A stretch of DNA of 64,000 bases from assembly GCF_900103125.1 (NCBI RefSeq), contig NZ_FNJV01000002.1, forward strand, positions 868,001 to 932,000, in the 5' to 3' direction. Below are positions 25,999 to 34,767 of this stretch, one piece after another. Source of the stretch: Mucilaginibacter sp. OK268. GTDB taxonomy: Bacteria > Bacteroidota > Bacteroidia > Sphingobacteriales > Sphingobacteriaceae. The first letter of the stretch is position 1; each line of letters starts with the position of its first letter. A program made the translations under genes and the position numbers. The notes under the pieces are model-generated. The model had not been told where the DNA came from, did no database searches, and saw only the letters and a program-made list of their open reading frames with translations.

Positions 25999-26412
25999 AT
26001 GATCACCAAAGTAACGCACATGTGCATTTATGTCCTGGATCAGACCAGTGCATATGATTTTTATGTAAACAAACTGGGTTTCAAAGTACACACAGATGCC
26101 CCCATGGGCGAAGGCGCCCGATGGCTAACCGTAACCCCACCCGAACAACCCGAATTAGAAATAACGCTATTCCTTGTTGCAGAGGGTGGTATGTTCGACA
26201 AAGAAACAGTAGGTACCATGACCCACCTGATCAAAAAAGGAACATTCGGGGCAGCCGTATTCACCTGCCACGACCTGCTGGCTACTTACGAAGAATTATC
26301 GGCAAAAGGTGTGGTATTCAAAAAGGCGCCAACAAAAGAGTTCTATGGCTATGAAGCCTTGTTTACAGATGATTCAGGCAATTGGTTTTCATTAGCACAA
26401 ATTGAATCCTAA
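25999..26412 (+). CDS. VOC-family (glyoxalase/bleomycin resistance-like) protein
   Basis: A 137-residue single-module pair of VOC beta-alpha-beta-beta-beta units. Metal-ligand-like positions are visible: HMCIYVLDQTSAYDFYVNKLGF at the N-terminus, ELEITLF in the middle, and FTDDSGNWFSLAQ at the C-terminus. The family includes dioxygenases, glyoxalases and binding proteins, so the reaction cannot be assigned. The ATG at 25999 is chosen because the VOC fold begins directly there. It lies four bases before the DUF1569 gene. Confidence 0.85.
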   Translation: MITKVTHMCIYVLDQTSAYDFYVNKLGFKVHTDAPMGEGARWLTVTPPEQPELEITLFLVAEGGMFDKETVGTMTHLIKKGTFGAAVFTCHDLLATYEELSAKGVVFKKAPTKEFYGYEALFTDDSGNWFSLAQIES

Positions 26413-26415
26413 CCT

Positions 26416-26859
26416 ATGAAATCGATCTTTGATCAACAAACAAGAGATGAACTCATCGGCAGGGTGAATTCATTAAATGCTGATAACCATGCGCAGTGGG
26501 GCAAAATGAATGTATACCAAATGGTAAAACATTGCAGCCTTTGGGAAGACATGATGCAGGGTAAGCAAAAGTACAAGCAAGCATTTATCGGTCGCCTGTT
26601 TGGCAAAATGGCTTTACGCAAGGTAATGAAAGATGAATCGCCCCTGGCAAGAAACACCCCCACTCTTCCCGAACTTCGGATTTCGGGCAATGGCGATATG
26701 TTTCCGGAGAGAACAGAATGGATCTCCAAGATCCAGGATTACGCTCATTTTTCCAATCCAGGTTTTATACATCCCTTTTTCGGCAGCATGACCGAGGAGC
26801 AAATCGGGTATATGGCTTATAAACATACCGACCATCATTTACGGCAGTTTGGGGCGTGA
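26416..26859 (+). CDS. DUF1569 (DinB-like) protein
   Basis: A 147-residue helical protein matching DUF1569, a branch of the DinB/YfiT four-helix superfamily. The pattern is W.KM.VYQMVKHCSLWEDMM near the N-terminus, HPFFGSMTEEQIGYMAYKHTDHHLRQF at the C-terminus, and His residues at the positions that bind metal in DinB-like proteins (H40-type and the HTDHH group). The function is unknown; relatives are metal-dependent thiol transferases. Its ATG follows the VOC stop codon by a few bases, consistent with co-transcription. Confidence 0.82.
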   Translation: MKSIFDQQTRDELIGRVNSLNADNHAQWGKMNVYQMVKHCSLWEDMMQGKQKYKQAFIGRLFGKMALRKVMKDESPLARNTPTLPELRISGNGDMFPERTEWISKIQDYAHFSNPGFIHPFFGSMTEEQIGYMAYKHTDHHLRQFGA

Positions 26860-26893
26860 GTACATGTATGTTAATCGATGCTTGATGCAGTCG

Positions 26894-27124
26894 CTCGGCT
26901 CCAGCCCGCAGGTGTTGGGAAGACAAAAAACAAAGACCCAAAACGGAGTTTGGCTAAAGCCAATAACTTTTGTTTTGTAGCCCGTTGGTTAAAACCAACG
27001 GCAATGAAAGATAAAGCAGCTGTTTTTTTATTCATTGCCGTCCCATAAATGGGACGGGTAATAGCTGAATTTCCTGGCTTTAGCCTAAAACTAATCTTCC
27101 CAACACTTGTGGGCTCCAGCCGAG
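26894..27124. repeat. Outer inverted repeat enclosing cloverleaf copy B
   Basis: CTCGGCTCCAGCCCGCAGG plus TGTTGGGAAGA (26894-26923) pairs with TCTTCCCAACACTTGTGGGC and following bases (27095-27124), 26 of 30 positions. The two arms directly flank the cloverleaf at 26949-27089, so one palindrome is nested in another. Confidence 0.8.
26949..27089 (+). repeat. GGCTAAAGCC cloverleaf repeat, copy B
   Basis: TTTGGCTAAAGCC and GGCTTTAGCCTAAA form the outer stem. CCGTTGGTTAAAACCAACGG and CCGTCCCATAAATGGGACGG form the two inner hairpins, joined by CAATGAA/TTCATTG. Same order as copy C. Confidence 0.9.
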
Positions 27125-27206
27125 TGACGATTATTTTCAGGCCTCTGGCCTGCGAGTTTCCGGCAGCGGCCGGAGGCCGGGTAATATAGGTTACTCGGCT
27201 GGAGCC
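27112..27206. repeat. GC-rich compound hairpin
   Basis: GGCTCCAGCCGAGT and ACTCGGCTGGAGCC (27193-27206) are an exact 14-bp stem. Inside are CAGGCCTCTGGCCTG and CCGGCAGCGGCCGG-type sub-palindromes. It shares its left arm with the end of the outer inverted repeat above. Confidence 0.85.
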
Positions 27207-27250
27207 GAGCAACTGCAGAGAGTTTTTACAGCAAGCCAATTTCTACACCA

Positions 27251-28418
27251 GGCGTATAAACCCCTCCCTGCCATTACACAATCCAACCGCACCCTCCCGT
27301 GGGGAGGGAATTGAAATTTAACAGATCCTGAACCAAATTTTAAAGCCAGGCCACGTGCGATTCCTTCCCTCGGGAAGGGGAGGACGGGGTTTCTGTACAA
27401 TGATGTTTAACCAAGCGATCAACCCACAAAAGCCGTATTGCTTATCCGAAACAATTTCAGGAAATTTGTTTTAAACCAACCATACGATGGAAACCGCCGA
27501 CATCAGCAACCCTATATTTTTACAAGCTGTAAATGCTTTGGATGCAGGCAGACTGGATGAATTGCAGGAGCTGGTAAATCAACACAAAACCCTGTTGCGT
27601 GACCGCCTGATTACGCCCAATGAGGAAGGTTATTTTAAAGATCCGTATCTCATCTGGTTTGTGGCCGATAACCCTATCCGCAATCCAAAACTTCCACCTA
27701 ATATTGTAGAGACCACCCGTTTTTTGATTGACGCGGTGAAACGCGAAGCGCCGGATACGTATCAGCAACAGGTAGATTATACCCTTGGATTAGTAGCTAC
27801 CGGACGGATCCCGCGTGAATGTGGTGTGCAGATAGCAATGATGGATCTGCTAATCGATGCAGGGGCCACACCCGGTAGCGGCATGGGCGCTATCGCGCAT
27901 GGGAATATCGAAGCTGCTCAACATTTAATTAATCGCGGCGGCGAAATTTCGCTGGCATCTGCCTTGCTATTAGACCGGAAGACAGATACAGATCGTTTAA
28001 TTGGTCCCGCCACCTATGCGGAAAAACTGACAGCTTTAACCGCGGCGGCATTTTACGGCAAGGCCGATCTGGTGAAATACCTGTTGGATAAGGGAACCGA
28101 CCCGAATGGTTACCCGGAACAGGGTACTGGTTTTCATTCGCATGCAACGCCCCTGCATCAGGCTGTATCCGCTGCCTCACTGGATGTGGTGAAACTACTG
28201 GTTGATGCAGGCGCCCGGCTCGACATACCCGATACCATATACGAAGGTACACCGCTTGACTGGGCCATACATATGCAAACCGAAACCAATAACGAAACAG
28301 AAAAAGCAGCTTACGCTGGTATAGCGGCTTATTTAAAAGAGGTGCAAAAACTTTTGCCGGGCGTATAAACCCCTCCCTGCTATCGCACAATCCAAACCCA
28401 CCCCTCCCGAGGGAGAGG
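27251..28418. repeat. Direct repeats flanking the ankyrin gene
   Basis: GGCGTATAAACCCCTCCCTG with about 38 further similar bases occurs at 27251-27310 and again at 28360-28418 in the same orientation. The second copy contains the ankyrin stop codon (TAA at 28366). Both copies end in a CCCTCCC palindrome. The first copy also pairs with CCTTCCCTCGGGAAGG near 27365. Confidence 0.75.
27487..28368 (+). CDS. Ankyrin-repeat protein
   Basis: A 293-residue soluble protein with about four ankyrin-type repeats. They are clearest in IAMMDLLIDAGATPGSGMGAIAHGNIEAA, TALTAAAFYGKADLVKYLLDKGTDPNG and TPLHQAVSAASLDVVKLLVDAGARLD. Ankyrin repeats bind partner proteins; no catalytic domain or signal peptide is seen, so it is likely cytoplasmic. 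The partner is unknown. Direct repeats flank the gene, and the downstream one supplies its last two codons and stop, so the C-terminus may have been altered. Confidence 0.85.
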   Translation: METADISNPIFLQAVNALDAGRLDELQELVNQHKTLLRDRLITPNEEGYFKDPYLIWFVADNPIRNPKLPPNIVETTRFLIDAVKREAPDTYQQQVDYTLGLVATGRIPRECGVQIAMMDLLIDAGATPGSGMGAIAHGNIEAAQHLINRGGEISLASALLLDRKTDTDRLIGPATYAEKLTALTAAAFYGKADLVKYLLDKGTDPNGYPEQGTGFHSHATPLHQAVSAASLDVVKLLVDAGARLDIPDTIYEGTPLDWAIHMQTETNNETEKAAYAGIAAYLKEVQKLLPGV

Positions 28419-28441
28419 ATATTTTACAACTAAACAAACAA

Positions 28442-28523
28442 CGTCATTGCGAGGTACGAAGCAATCCCCGATTTGTAGATCGGCTCTGTATAGTTAGGGA
28501 TTGCTTCGTACCTCGCAATAACG
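28442..28523. repeat. CGTCATTGCGAGGTACGAAGC hairpin
   Basis: GTCATTGCGAGGTACGAAGC with AATCCC at the left pairs with GGGATTGCTTCGTACCTCGC at the right. It is related to the 16562-16655 hairpin. It lies between convergent genes (ankyrin and amine oxidase). Confidence 0.85.
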
Positions 28524-28571
28524 CGTGGAGAGAAGAATTTCTATAGTAGTCGCCTGCCTTAATAGTAACCA

Positions 28572-29885
28572 TCAATGCACCTCTGATATGATCATCCCCG
28601 CCACACTCTTTCCACTGGTTAAGGCCGCCTCAACAGTGCCCATGACTGTGCCTTCGTAAAGATATTCGCCGGTAAAGAACAGGGTATCATCAACCGGGGT
28701 ATTCAGGATGTTACGACAGGCAGAGGCATTAACGGTATCATAGGCGTACGAGCCCCGCGTAAATGGTTTGGCTGTCCAGTTCATCACCCGCCAGGTTTTA
28801 AGTCTTTGCTTTAGTTCATCCACCCCCAACCGGAAAATATTGGCCACCGACTGCAGTCCCTCCATCAATATATCCTCATCAGTCATCTCTTTTTTGGCTT
28901 TGGCATCGGGCCCGCCTATCCAGCCGGTAAATACGCTGGAGCGCTCCGGAAACTGCGTCCACCAGGTAGGTATTTCTTCCTGCGACAGCAGATAGCCTAT
29001 ATTATCAAGACTCCGGCCAATACGGGCTTCGGTTTCTTTGGTGTACCAGAAAGCCTCGTCAAACTCCAATAATATTTTGATCACCGAGCCAAAACCCATC
29101 TCTTGAATGGCCTCCCTATGCGCTTTAAGCGGTGGATGAAAAGTTATCGCGCCGGTTTGCTCTTCGCTTGCTTTCAAAACACCAAGCGGAATGGCCAGTA
29201 TCAGTTGCTGGGCGTGATAGGCCGTTCCATCAGCAGCGATGGCGCTCACCTTCCCGGGTTCCCAATAAATGTCTTTTGCGATGGCATTCAGCAATATTTC
29301 ACTGCCATTTGCTTTACATTCGCCGGACAGATAATTCATCAGGCTCACATAACCACCTTCCACACGATGCTGTGCGCTATCATCCTCACTTTGCCACTCC
29401 TTTCGCAAGGCAAAGCAACTGGCTTTCTGCGGATCACCGGTATCATAACCCGATACAAATTGCCGTACCGAGGTCCTCATCCGGTCGTATTGATCCCCTG
29501 GAAATTCCTTCGACATAAATTCCTCGATACTGATATCCTGCTGCAGGTTGTTCAATTTATCGATAAGCAAATCCCAATGCTCAATAAATGATTCATTTTC
29601 TACAAAAGCGCCTTGATCATACTGTACCATAGCTCCCGAAGCGGGACGGTATTTAATACCCGCCCCGTTTAGCACGCTGAAGGTAACTGGCAGATCGCCG
29701 TGCACAAACTCGGCCCCCAGCTCCACATATTTCCCGGTAATGGCATCCTGTTGTGTATGGATCCGGCCGCCAATACGGTTATCAGCTTCCAGTATTATTA
29801 CTTTTTTACCGGCATTGGCCAGTTCGCGGGCAGCCATTAGTCCTGCGGCTCCGGCGCCTATGATCAGTATATCAGCAGTGTTCAT
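28572..29885 (-). CDS. FAD-dependent amine oxidase
   Basis: A 437-residue flavoprotein of the monoamine/polyamine oxidase family, which oxidises an amine to an imine with O2. The N-terminal FAD site is ILIIGAGAAGLMAARELANAG, then the conserved VIILEADNRIGGRI. The C-terminal flavin motif appears as TGEYLYEGTVMGTVEAALTSGKSVAG. The ATG at 29885 is chosen; an in-frame TTG is one codon upstream. No signal peptide is seen, so it is probably cytoplasmic. The substrate is unknown. The 255-nt repeat element lies upstream of its start. Confidence 0.9.
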   Translation of the reverse strand: MNTADILIIGAGAAGLMAARELANAGKKVIILEADNRIGGRIHTQQDAITGKYVELGAEFVHGDLPVTFSVLNGAGIKYRPASGAMVQYDQGAFVENESFIEHWDLLIDKLNNLQQDISIEEFMSKEFPGDQYDRMRTSVRQFVSGYDTGDPQKASCFALRKEWQSEDDSAQHRVEGGYVSLMNYLSGECKANGSEILLNAIAKDIYWEPGKVSAIAADGTAYHAQQLILAIPLGVLKASEEQTGAITFHPPLKAHREAIQEMGFGSVIKILLEFDEAFWYTKETEARIGRSLDNIGYLLSQEEIPTWWTQFPERSSVFTGWIGGPDAKAKKEMTDEDILMEGLQSVANIFRLGVDELKQRLKTWRVMNWTAKPFTRGSYAYDTVNASACRNILNTPVDDTLFFTGEYLYEGTVMGTVEAALTSGKSVAGMIISEVH

Positions 29886-29995
29886 CAATGTATTTTACAG
29901 GCAAAGTTATATTTTGTATTGATGATGGCAACCATTAGTTTCAGTACTCTTCCATTTGCTTTTGACCATAAATTTTCGTACTTTTATATCAATAC

Positions 29996-30249
29996 AACGG
30001 CCCGGTTTTCTTGTAAAAAGAGAGATCCGGGCCGTTTAGTTAAGCCCAAAACAAGGTCAAAAACCTACTGCTTTATAATCAATTCTTTGACAATCAATAA
30101 CTTAATACTTTTTAAAGTTTTAAAAACCACTCAAAACCGTGTTAAAATTTGTTAAAAAGTGTTAAAATCGATGGTTTTGAATCAATTTTGCGACGTTTTT
30201 AGCCCATTTTTGGGCAGAAAAGTGTTAAAATTTAAGGTTTAAAAAGTTT
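29996..30249 (-). repeat. 255-nt post-stop element, copy 1
   Basis: Read on the minus strand, it starts at the stop codon of the gene that ends at 30250 (TAAAAACTTTTTAAACC). It contains repeated TTTTAACACTTTT words, an ACTTTTTAAA/TTTAAAAAGT inverted pair and TTTTTGACCTTGTTTTG. It ends in the hairpin AACGGCCCGG / CCGGGCCGTT. A homologous copy is at 50117-50372. The rest of the gap (29889-29995) shows no feature. Confidence 0.88.
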
Positions 30250-31824
30250 TTATCTGCCTTTTGATGCACCAACACTTTTGGCATTATTATGCAGCACGAT
30301 GAAAGGCTGGTAAAGGTCCCAATTGGGTTCCACTCCTTTTTGGATCATCAGCCCTTTTGCCCCAAATGAAAAATTTCCCAGGATGATATCCGGGTAACCA
30401 TCATGGTCGATATCGTTTACATCCATGGCTATCCAGCGGCCGTATTGGTTAATGGGTAAAGCATGTACCTTAAACTTGCCGGGAGCGATTTGCTCATGGT
30501 AGGTAAAACCTTCTTCGGGGTGGTATTTAAAATCGGGGAAGAAAGCGATCACCGCGATGTCCAGGTCGCCATCGTGGTCAAAATCAGCAGCGATGGCTTT
30601 TGAGCAGCCATTGATATGGTAAAAATAGGTTTGCTTAAATTTCCAGTTGCCCTGGTTGGTAAAAACATACACGCCGTGGTAGGGTTTAAATACCGGCGAA
30701 AAATCATTGTTATCGCCGCAGGTATATACAATATCCAGCAGGCCATCATGGTTAAAATCAATCAGCTGAAAGCTACTGGATCCATACACCGAAGGAAAGC
30801 GCAATAAATTCTGACTGGTAAAGCCACCCTTTTTATCATTCAGGAATATCCAGATGCCTTCATCGGCCTGGGCAAACAGGCAGGCGATATCTGGCCAGCC
30901 ATCGTGGTTAAAATCACCGGTAAAAACCTGTGTAGCGCCAGGTAATGCCCGCAATATTTTTTTGCTGAACTTGCCTCCAGCCTGTTGTTGCGTCATATAC
31001 AAACCGCCACGATCGCGCCCAAAACCGCAGGATACATAATCTGTGAGCCCGTCTTGATTAAAATCGGCATAGGCACTTTTAACGGGCCGAGGCAAGCTAT
31101 CGGTAATTAAGGTCGAATCGTCTTTGGCAGACTTGTCGAGGTTAATATTGATCAGCTTTCCTTTCAGCTCATCATTTGGAGGCAGTATACCTATACAAGT
31201 AATGACAGCCCCGTTGGGTTCGTTCTTTGATTTAAAAAAATTGATATCCGTAACCGGTGATTGAAACTTTTTGACCAGGATAGGTTGCAGATCGCTGTTC
31301 CATTTGTACAGGTTATTGCCTGCATTACCGGTATAAATGAAATCATCATTCGGATTGTAAGCTACCATGGTTGTCATCGCCTGCAATCCTTTGCGATCTA
31401 CGTTTGGGGGCCTCCTGAGGCTAAATATGGCCCAGTCTTTTACCGCAGTAGGCTTGGGGATAACCAATTTTTTGGGTGATGTATTTTTATAATACGCCAG
31501 TATCTTGTACCAGTCTTCCTTGGATATGCTGGTATTTGCCGATACGAGGTAGTTGCCCATAAAATTTTTTAACCCAAATTTGGCAGCCATCGCGGGCATA
31601 ATACCAGTTTCCCAGATAGCGCTGTCCAATAGCGAAGGATCAGGAAGCTGGTGGCAGCTTGAACAATGGATCGCTGCCAGCTTTTTGCCTTCGGCTAAGT
31701 ATTCGTTATTAATTTGGGTAGTATTGTTGTTGTTTGAACAGCTGGTGATCAGCATTGCTCCACTTAACACCATAGCTTTTAGTAAACACAAGCTGTTTAC
31801 CGGCATCCTGTAGTTTTTAGTCAT
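30250..31824 (-). CDS. Lipoprotein with a cytochrome-c-type motif and VCBS/FG-GAP beta-propeller
   Basis: A 524-residue surface lipoprotein. The signal ends LITSC. A short domain carries C54-SS-C57-H58, a single haem-c motif, with Met76/Met79 as possible axial ligands. From about residue 120 to the end there are FG-GAP/VCBS blades with calcium-type loops: DFNQDGLTDY, DFNHDGWPDI, DFNHDGLLDI, DFDHDGDLDI, DIDHDGYPDI. The start is the ATG at 31824 (a GTG lies at 31830). It is a close paralogue of the next upstream gene and the last of the row. The 255-nt element follows its stop. A redox role on the surface is inferred. Confidence 0.85.
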   Translation of the reverse strand: MTKNYRMPVNSLCLLKAMVLSGAMLITSCSNNNNTTQINNEYLAEGKKLAAIHCSSCHQLPDPSLLDSAIWETGIMPAMAAKFGLKNFMGNYLVSANTSISKEDWYKILAYYKNTSPKKLVIPKPTAVKDWAIFSLRRPPNVDRKGLQAMTTMVAYNPNDDFIYTGNAGNNLYKWNSDLQPILVKKFQSPVTDINFFKSKNEPNGAVITCIGILPPNDELKGKLININLDKSAKDDSTLITDSLPRPVKSAYADFNQDGLTDYVSCGFGRDRGGLYMTQQQAGGKFSKKILRALPGATQVFTGDFNHDGWPDIACLFAQADEGIWIFLNDKKGGFTSQNLLRFPSVYGSSSFQLIDFNHDGLLDIVYTCGDNNDFSPVFKPYHGVYVFTNQGNWKFKQTYFYHINGCSKAIAADFDHDGDLDIAVIAFFPDFKYHPEEGFTYHEQIAPGKFKVHALPINQYGRWIAMDVNDIDHDGYPDIILGNFSFGAKGLMIQKGVEPNWDLYQPFIVLHNNAKSVGASKGR

Positions 31825-31872
31825 GTACACATTTCAATTTTGGCAAACACAAGCAGGGTGCAGCTTTTATAC

Positions 31873-33426
31873 TTATTTTTTGATGTGATTTTCGAGCACT
31901 ATCAAAGGTAACTTTTTATCCCATGTGGGTTTAAACCCGGGTATAAATAAAAACCCGCTCGAATAATTGCCCAATATAATATCTGGTTTTCCATCATTAT
32001 TCTGATCGGCTACTTCCATGCACATCCAGTGTCCGTACTGGCTTACCGGGATAGCATGTGGTTTAAAATCAAAAGGTTTAACCTGCTCAAAGTAGATAAA
32101 TTCCTCGGCGGGGGTATTCTTCATATCGGCAAAGAAGGCTATGGTGGCTATGTCCAGGTCGCCATCGCCATCAAAATCTGCCGCGATGGCTTTGGTACAA
32201 CCGTTGATGGGATAAAACCAGCGCTGTTTAAAATTCCAGTCGCCGGTATTGGTATAAATATACAGGCCATGAAAGGGTTTTATCCTGCGCGAATCGCGAT
32301 AATTATAACCACAGGTATAGATCAGGTCGGGATTGCCATCATGATCCATATCAGCCAGCTGAAAACTCGATGAGCCGTATACAGGTGGAAAACGCAGCAG
32401 GTTTCTTTTAGTAAAACCGCCTTTATGATCGTTTAAAAACTGCCAAAGGCCTTCGTCGCCACTACCGATCAGTATCATTACATCAGGCCAGCCGTCTTTA
32501 TTAAAATCACCGGTGATAGCCTGAACAGCCCCTGGTTTATTATAAATTGTTTCCTGGCTATAAGTGTGGTCTGCATTCTGTTTTAAGAGGAAAACACCGC
32601 CTTTAAGTTTGCCCGCACCACAAACTATCATATCGGTAAGGCCATCCTTATTAAAATCGGCATACACGGTTTGCTGGGGCCGGGGCAGATCTGAGGCTAC
32701 AAAGGTTTGATCGTTGTTTAGTTCCTTAGCATCCAGGTTTACTTTTACAATTTTACCGTTGGGAAAATCGGCAGGCTCCAATCGACCAACACAAGTAAAA
32801 TAACCGGCATTGTTACCCGCTGTATCTTTTGTAAAATGCACATTTACCGCAGGTGAGGGTAATGTACCCAGCGAATCTGGTTTCAAGTTATTGTCCCAGC
32901 CAAGTAGTTTACTATTGGTAAAATCGGCGCTGTACAATTTATGCGTGTACGGATTTACCGCTACCATTGTAGTAAAACTGCTATAGTTTACGGGCTCTGG
33001 CTTTTTTAGTGTAAAACCAGCCCAGTCATTGATCAACGGAGTAGGCTTTGGCGCGGAAACAACTGTATCCGGCGCAGCTTTTTTATAATAGGCCACCAAT
33101 GCGAGCCATTCCTGTAAAGATGCGCCCGCAGTATCGGCTATATCACGTTTATAGTAGGTTGACCCATAAATGGAGATATGCATAAAACTTGCCATATAAG
33201 GTAATACATGCTTTTCCCAAACATCTTTACTCAAAGCATTGGCGGGTACAAGCGCATGACAGCTTGTACATTTTAACTGGGCCAGGTTTTGCCCATCGAC
33301 CAGTACATTACCCGTTAATTGATAAGGCCGTTTAGTTTTATTTTTGCAACTGTTCAGGAGTGTTATGCCAGACAACACCGCAATAAACAACACGATATAA
33401 AATGTTACATAATAGCTTCTTCTCAT
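31873..33426 (-). CDS. Second CxxCH plus VCBS/FG-GAP beta-propeller lipoprotein
   Basis: A 517-residue lipoprotein (lipobox LLNSC) with the same plan as its downstream neighbour. C53-TS-C56-H57 is followed by PYMASFMH with possible Met ligands, then a long region of blades: DFNKDGLTDM, DFNKDGWPDV, DMDHDGNPDL, DFDGDGDLDI, DQNNDGKPDI. The two proteins share phrases such as FGLK-type openings, DFDxDGDLDIA and PVYGSSSFQL, so they arose by tandem duplication. The gap to the haloperoxidase gene is 14 bases. It likely sits on the outer surface and either carries one haem or keeps a degenerate site. Confidence 0.87.
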   Translation of the reverse strand: MRRSYYVTFYIVLFIAVLSGITLLNSCKNKTKRPYQLTGNVLVDGQNLAQLKCTSCHALVPANALSKDVWEKHVLPYMASFMHISIYGSTYYKRDIADTAGASLQEWLALVAYYKKAAPDTVVSAPKPTPLINDWAGFTLKKPEPVNYSSFTTMVAVNPYTHKLYSADFTNSKLLGWDNNLKPDSLGTLPSPAVNVHFTKDTAGNNAGYFTCVGRLEPADFPNGKIVKVNLDAKELNNDQTFVASDLPRPQQTVYADFNKDGLTDMIVCGAGKLKGGVFLLKQNADHTYSQETIYNKPGAVQAITGDFNKDGWPDVMILIGSGDEGLWQFLNDHKGGFTKRNLLRFPPVYGSSSFQLADMDHDGNPDLIYTCGYNYRDSRRIKPFHGLYIYTNTGDWNFKQRWFYPINGCTKAIAADFDGDGDLDIATIAFFADMKNTPAEEFIYFEQVKPFDFKPHAIPVSQYGHWMCMEVADQNNDGKPDIILGNYSSGFLFIPGFKPTWDKKLPLIVLENHIKK

Positions 33427-33440
33427 AGAATTATCTTCAG

Positions 33441-34760
33441 CTATTTTTTAAGTTTTAGTTTTTTCCAGATGTATTCGCCAACCTGCCTGCCTTGTACCGC
33501 ACCCTGATCAACGCTGTTACGATAGTGTATACCTCCATAAAAACGACTGATCGAGGTTTCGTCGGAAGCTTTTAAAAAGGAATCAAAATGGCGCTGCATA
33601 CCAATGTAACGCAGGTCGCTGGTATCCTGGTAAGCGAAGTTATCGCCAAAAATGTGGGTTAATATCACTGCCGATGCACCGCTGATATCACTATGTCCGC
33701 TCGGGAATTCCGGGAACGGAGGAGTTTGCAACATGGGTAACCAGTTAGGATCAATTTTATCATTAATAACCGTTACCGGCCTGATATAGTTAAGATCATA
33801 TTTTACCTGCCAGCCACAGATAAACGCGTCAAAAAGCGCTATAGATGTTAAAGCATAGGCTTGTGCCGTTTTCACCACATCGGCATGTGTTTGTTTACAG
33901 GCAATAGCGGTGATACCTATCCAGTGCCCCCCGGGTGTGATTTTTTTATTAGCAAACATCACGTGCCCGCTATGCTGAATTACAAAAGGGTTATCATCCC
34001 AAAATTTAGCGATATCGATCTGTTCTTTGGTCAGATTTTTACTTTGCTGATACACCTCTACATTCTGCTTAAAATAGGCGCTGTTTTTATCCTCACTAAA
34101 AGGCGGTGGGAGTGGCAAGGGGAAATTGGTTGAAGTATCTACCGCAAAGGTGTGCATGGTGCCCCAGCAAAATTCCACACCATCCAGGTAATCGGGCGGC
34201 GTTGGGTGCCATTGACCGGGATTATCGTTACCTAAAAACCGGGGTTTGCCACGTGTTTGAGGATAATTATCAACAGAGGCCCGTTTTAGTATGTATTTAC
34301 CAATTTGCTCACCAAATGCCATCGAACGCGCGTAGGTAGAGTCGTCCAGATTATCTTTGTAACTGGCAAACACCTTGCTTTCATACTTTTTCAGGGTATC
34401 AACAGAAAAGGTAACCTTATGAGCTACAGTAAAAAACGCCTTGGTAGCCGCCAAAGTAAAATTGTAGTTTTTATTTTTTTGCGGCTTAGGCGGTTCACCA
34501 AAGCCTCGGAGCTGTGCGGTAATTGAATTGTAATCGGGGTTTGCATACCGTACGGCTTCATAAGCTGCAAGCGTGGTATAACCATAAATACGACTGGCAA
34601 CCGGTGGGGTAAATACATCATATATAATCACCTGCGTTAGCTGGTCAACATTTTGATGCAGTACATCCGTATCTTTCATTAACGCGGCTTTCTTTTTATC
34701 ACCACAACTAAAAAGTAAACAAATACCGGTAACGGCTATAATTATTTTAAAGCACTTCAT
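33441..34760 (-). CDS. Vanadium-dependent haloperoxidase-like lipoprotein (PAP2 superfamily)
   Basis: A 439-residue lipoprotein (lipobox LLFSC). The vanadate/phosphate site is complete. Lys and Arg lie seven residues apart in WQVKYDLNYIRPV, matching the K...RP of chloroperoxidase. FPSGHSDISGA carries the Ser-Gly-His, and SRFYGGIHYR carries the Arg and His that bind vanadium. These enzymes oxidise halide with H2O2, but the same site also serves acid phosphatases, so halogenation is not certain. It lies eight bases from the large VCBS gene and 14 from the next, in one operon. Confidence 0.9.
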   Translation of the reverse strand: MKCFKIIIAVTGICLLFSCGDKKKAALMKDTDVLHQNVDQLTQVIIYDVFTPPVASRIYGYTTLAAYEAVRYANPDYNSITAQLRGFGEPPKPQKNKNYNFTLAATKAFFTVAHKVTFSVDTLKKYESKVFASYKDNLDDSTYARSMAFGEQIGKYILKRASVDNYPQTRGKPRFLGNDNPGQWHPTPPDYLDGVEFCWGTMHTFAVDTSTNFPLPLPPPFSEDKNSAYFKQNVEVYQQSKNLTKEQIDIAKFWDDNPFVIQHSGHVMFANKKITPGGHWIGITAIACKQTHADVVKTAQAYALTSIALFDAFICGWQVKYDLNYIRPVTVINDKIDPNWLPMLQTPPFPEFPSGHSDISGASAVILTHIFGDNFAYQDTSDLRYIGMQRHFDSFLKASDETSISRFYGGIHYRNSVDQGAVQGRQVGEYIWKKLKLKK

Positions 34761-34767
34761 GTATCAA

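Noticed and set aside
28442..28523. Possible CRISPR-like repeat pair
   Set aside because: It is an inverted, not direct, repeat with no spacers and no cas gene in the window.
29996..30249. Iteron-like replication origin, because of TTTTAACAC repeats
   Set aside because: Only three words, no replication initiator gene nearby, and the same stretch follows a different gene at 50117, so a dispersed element fits better.
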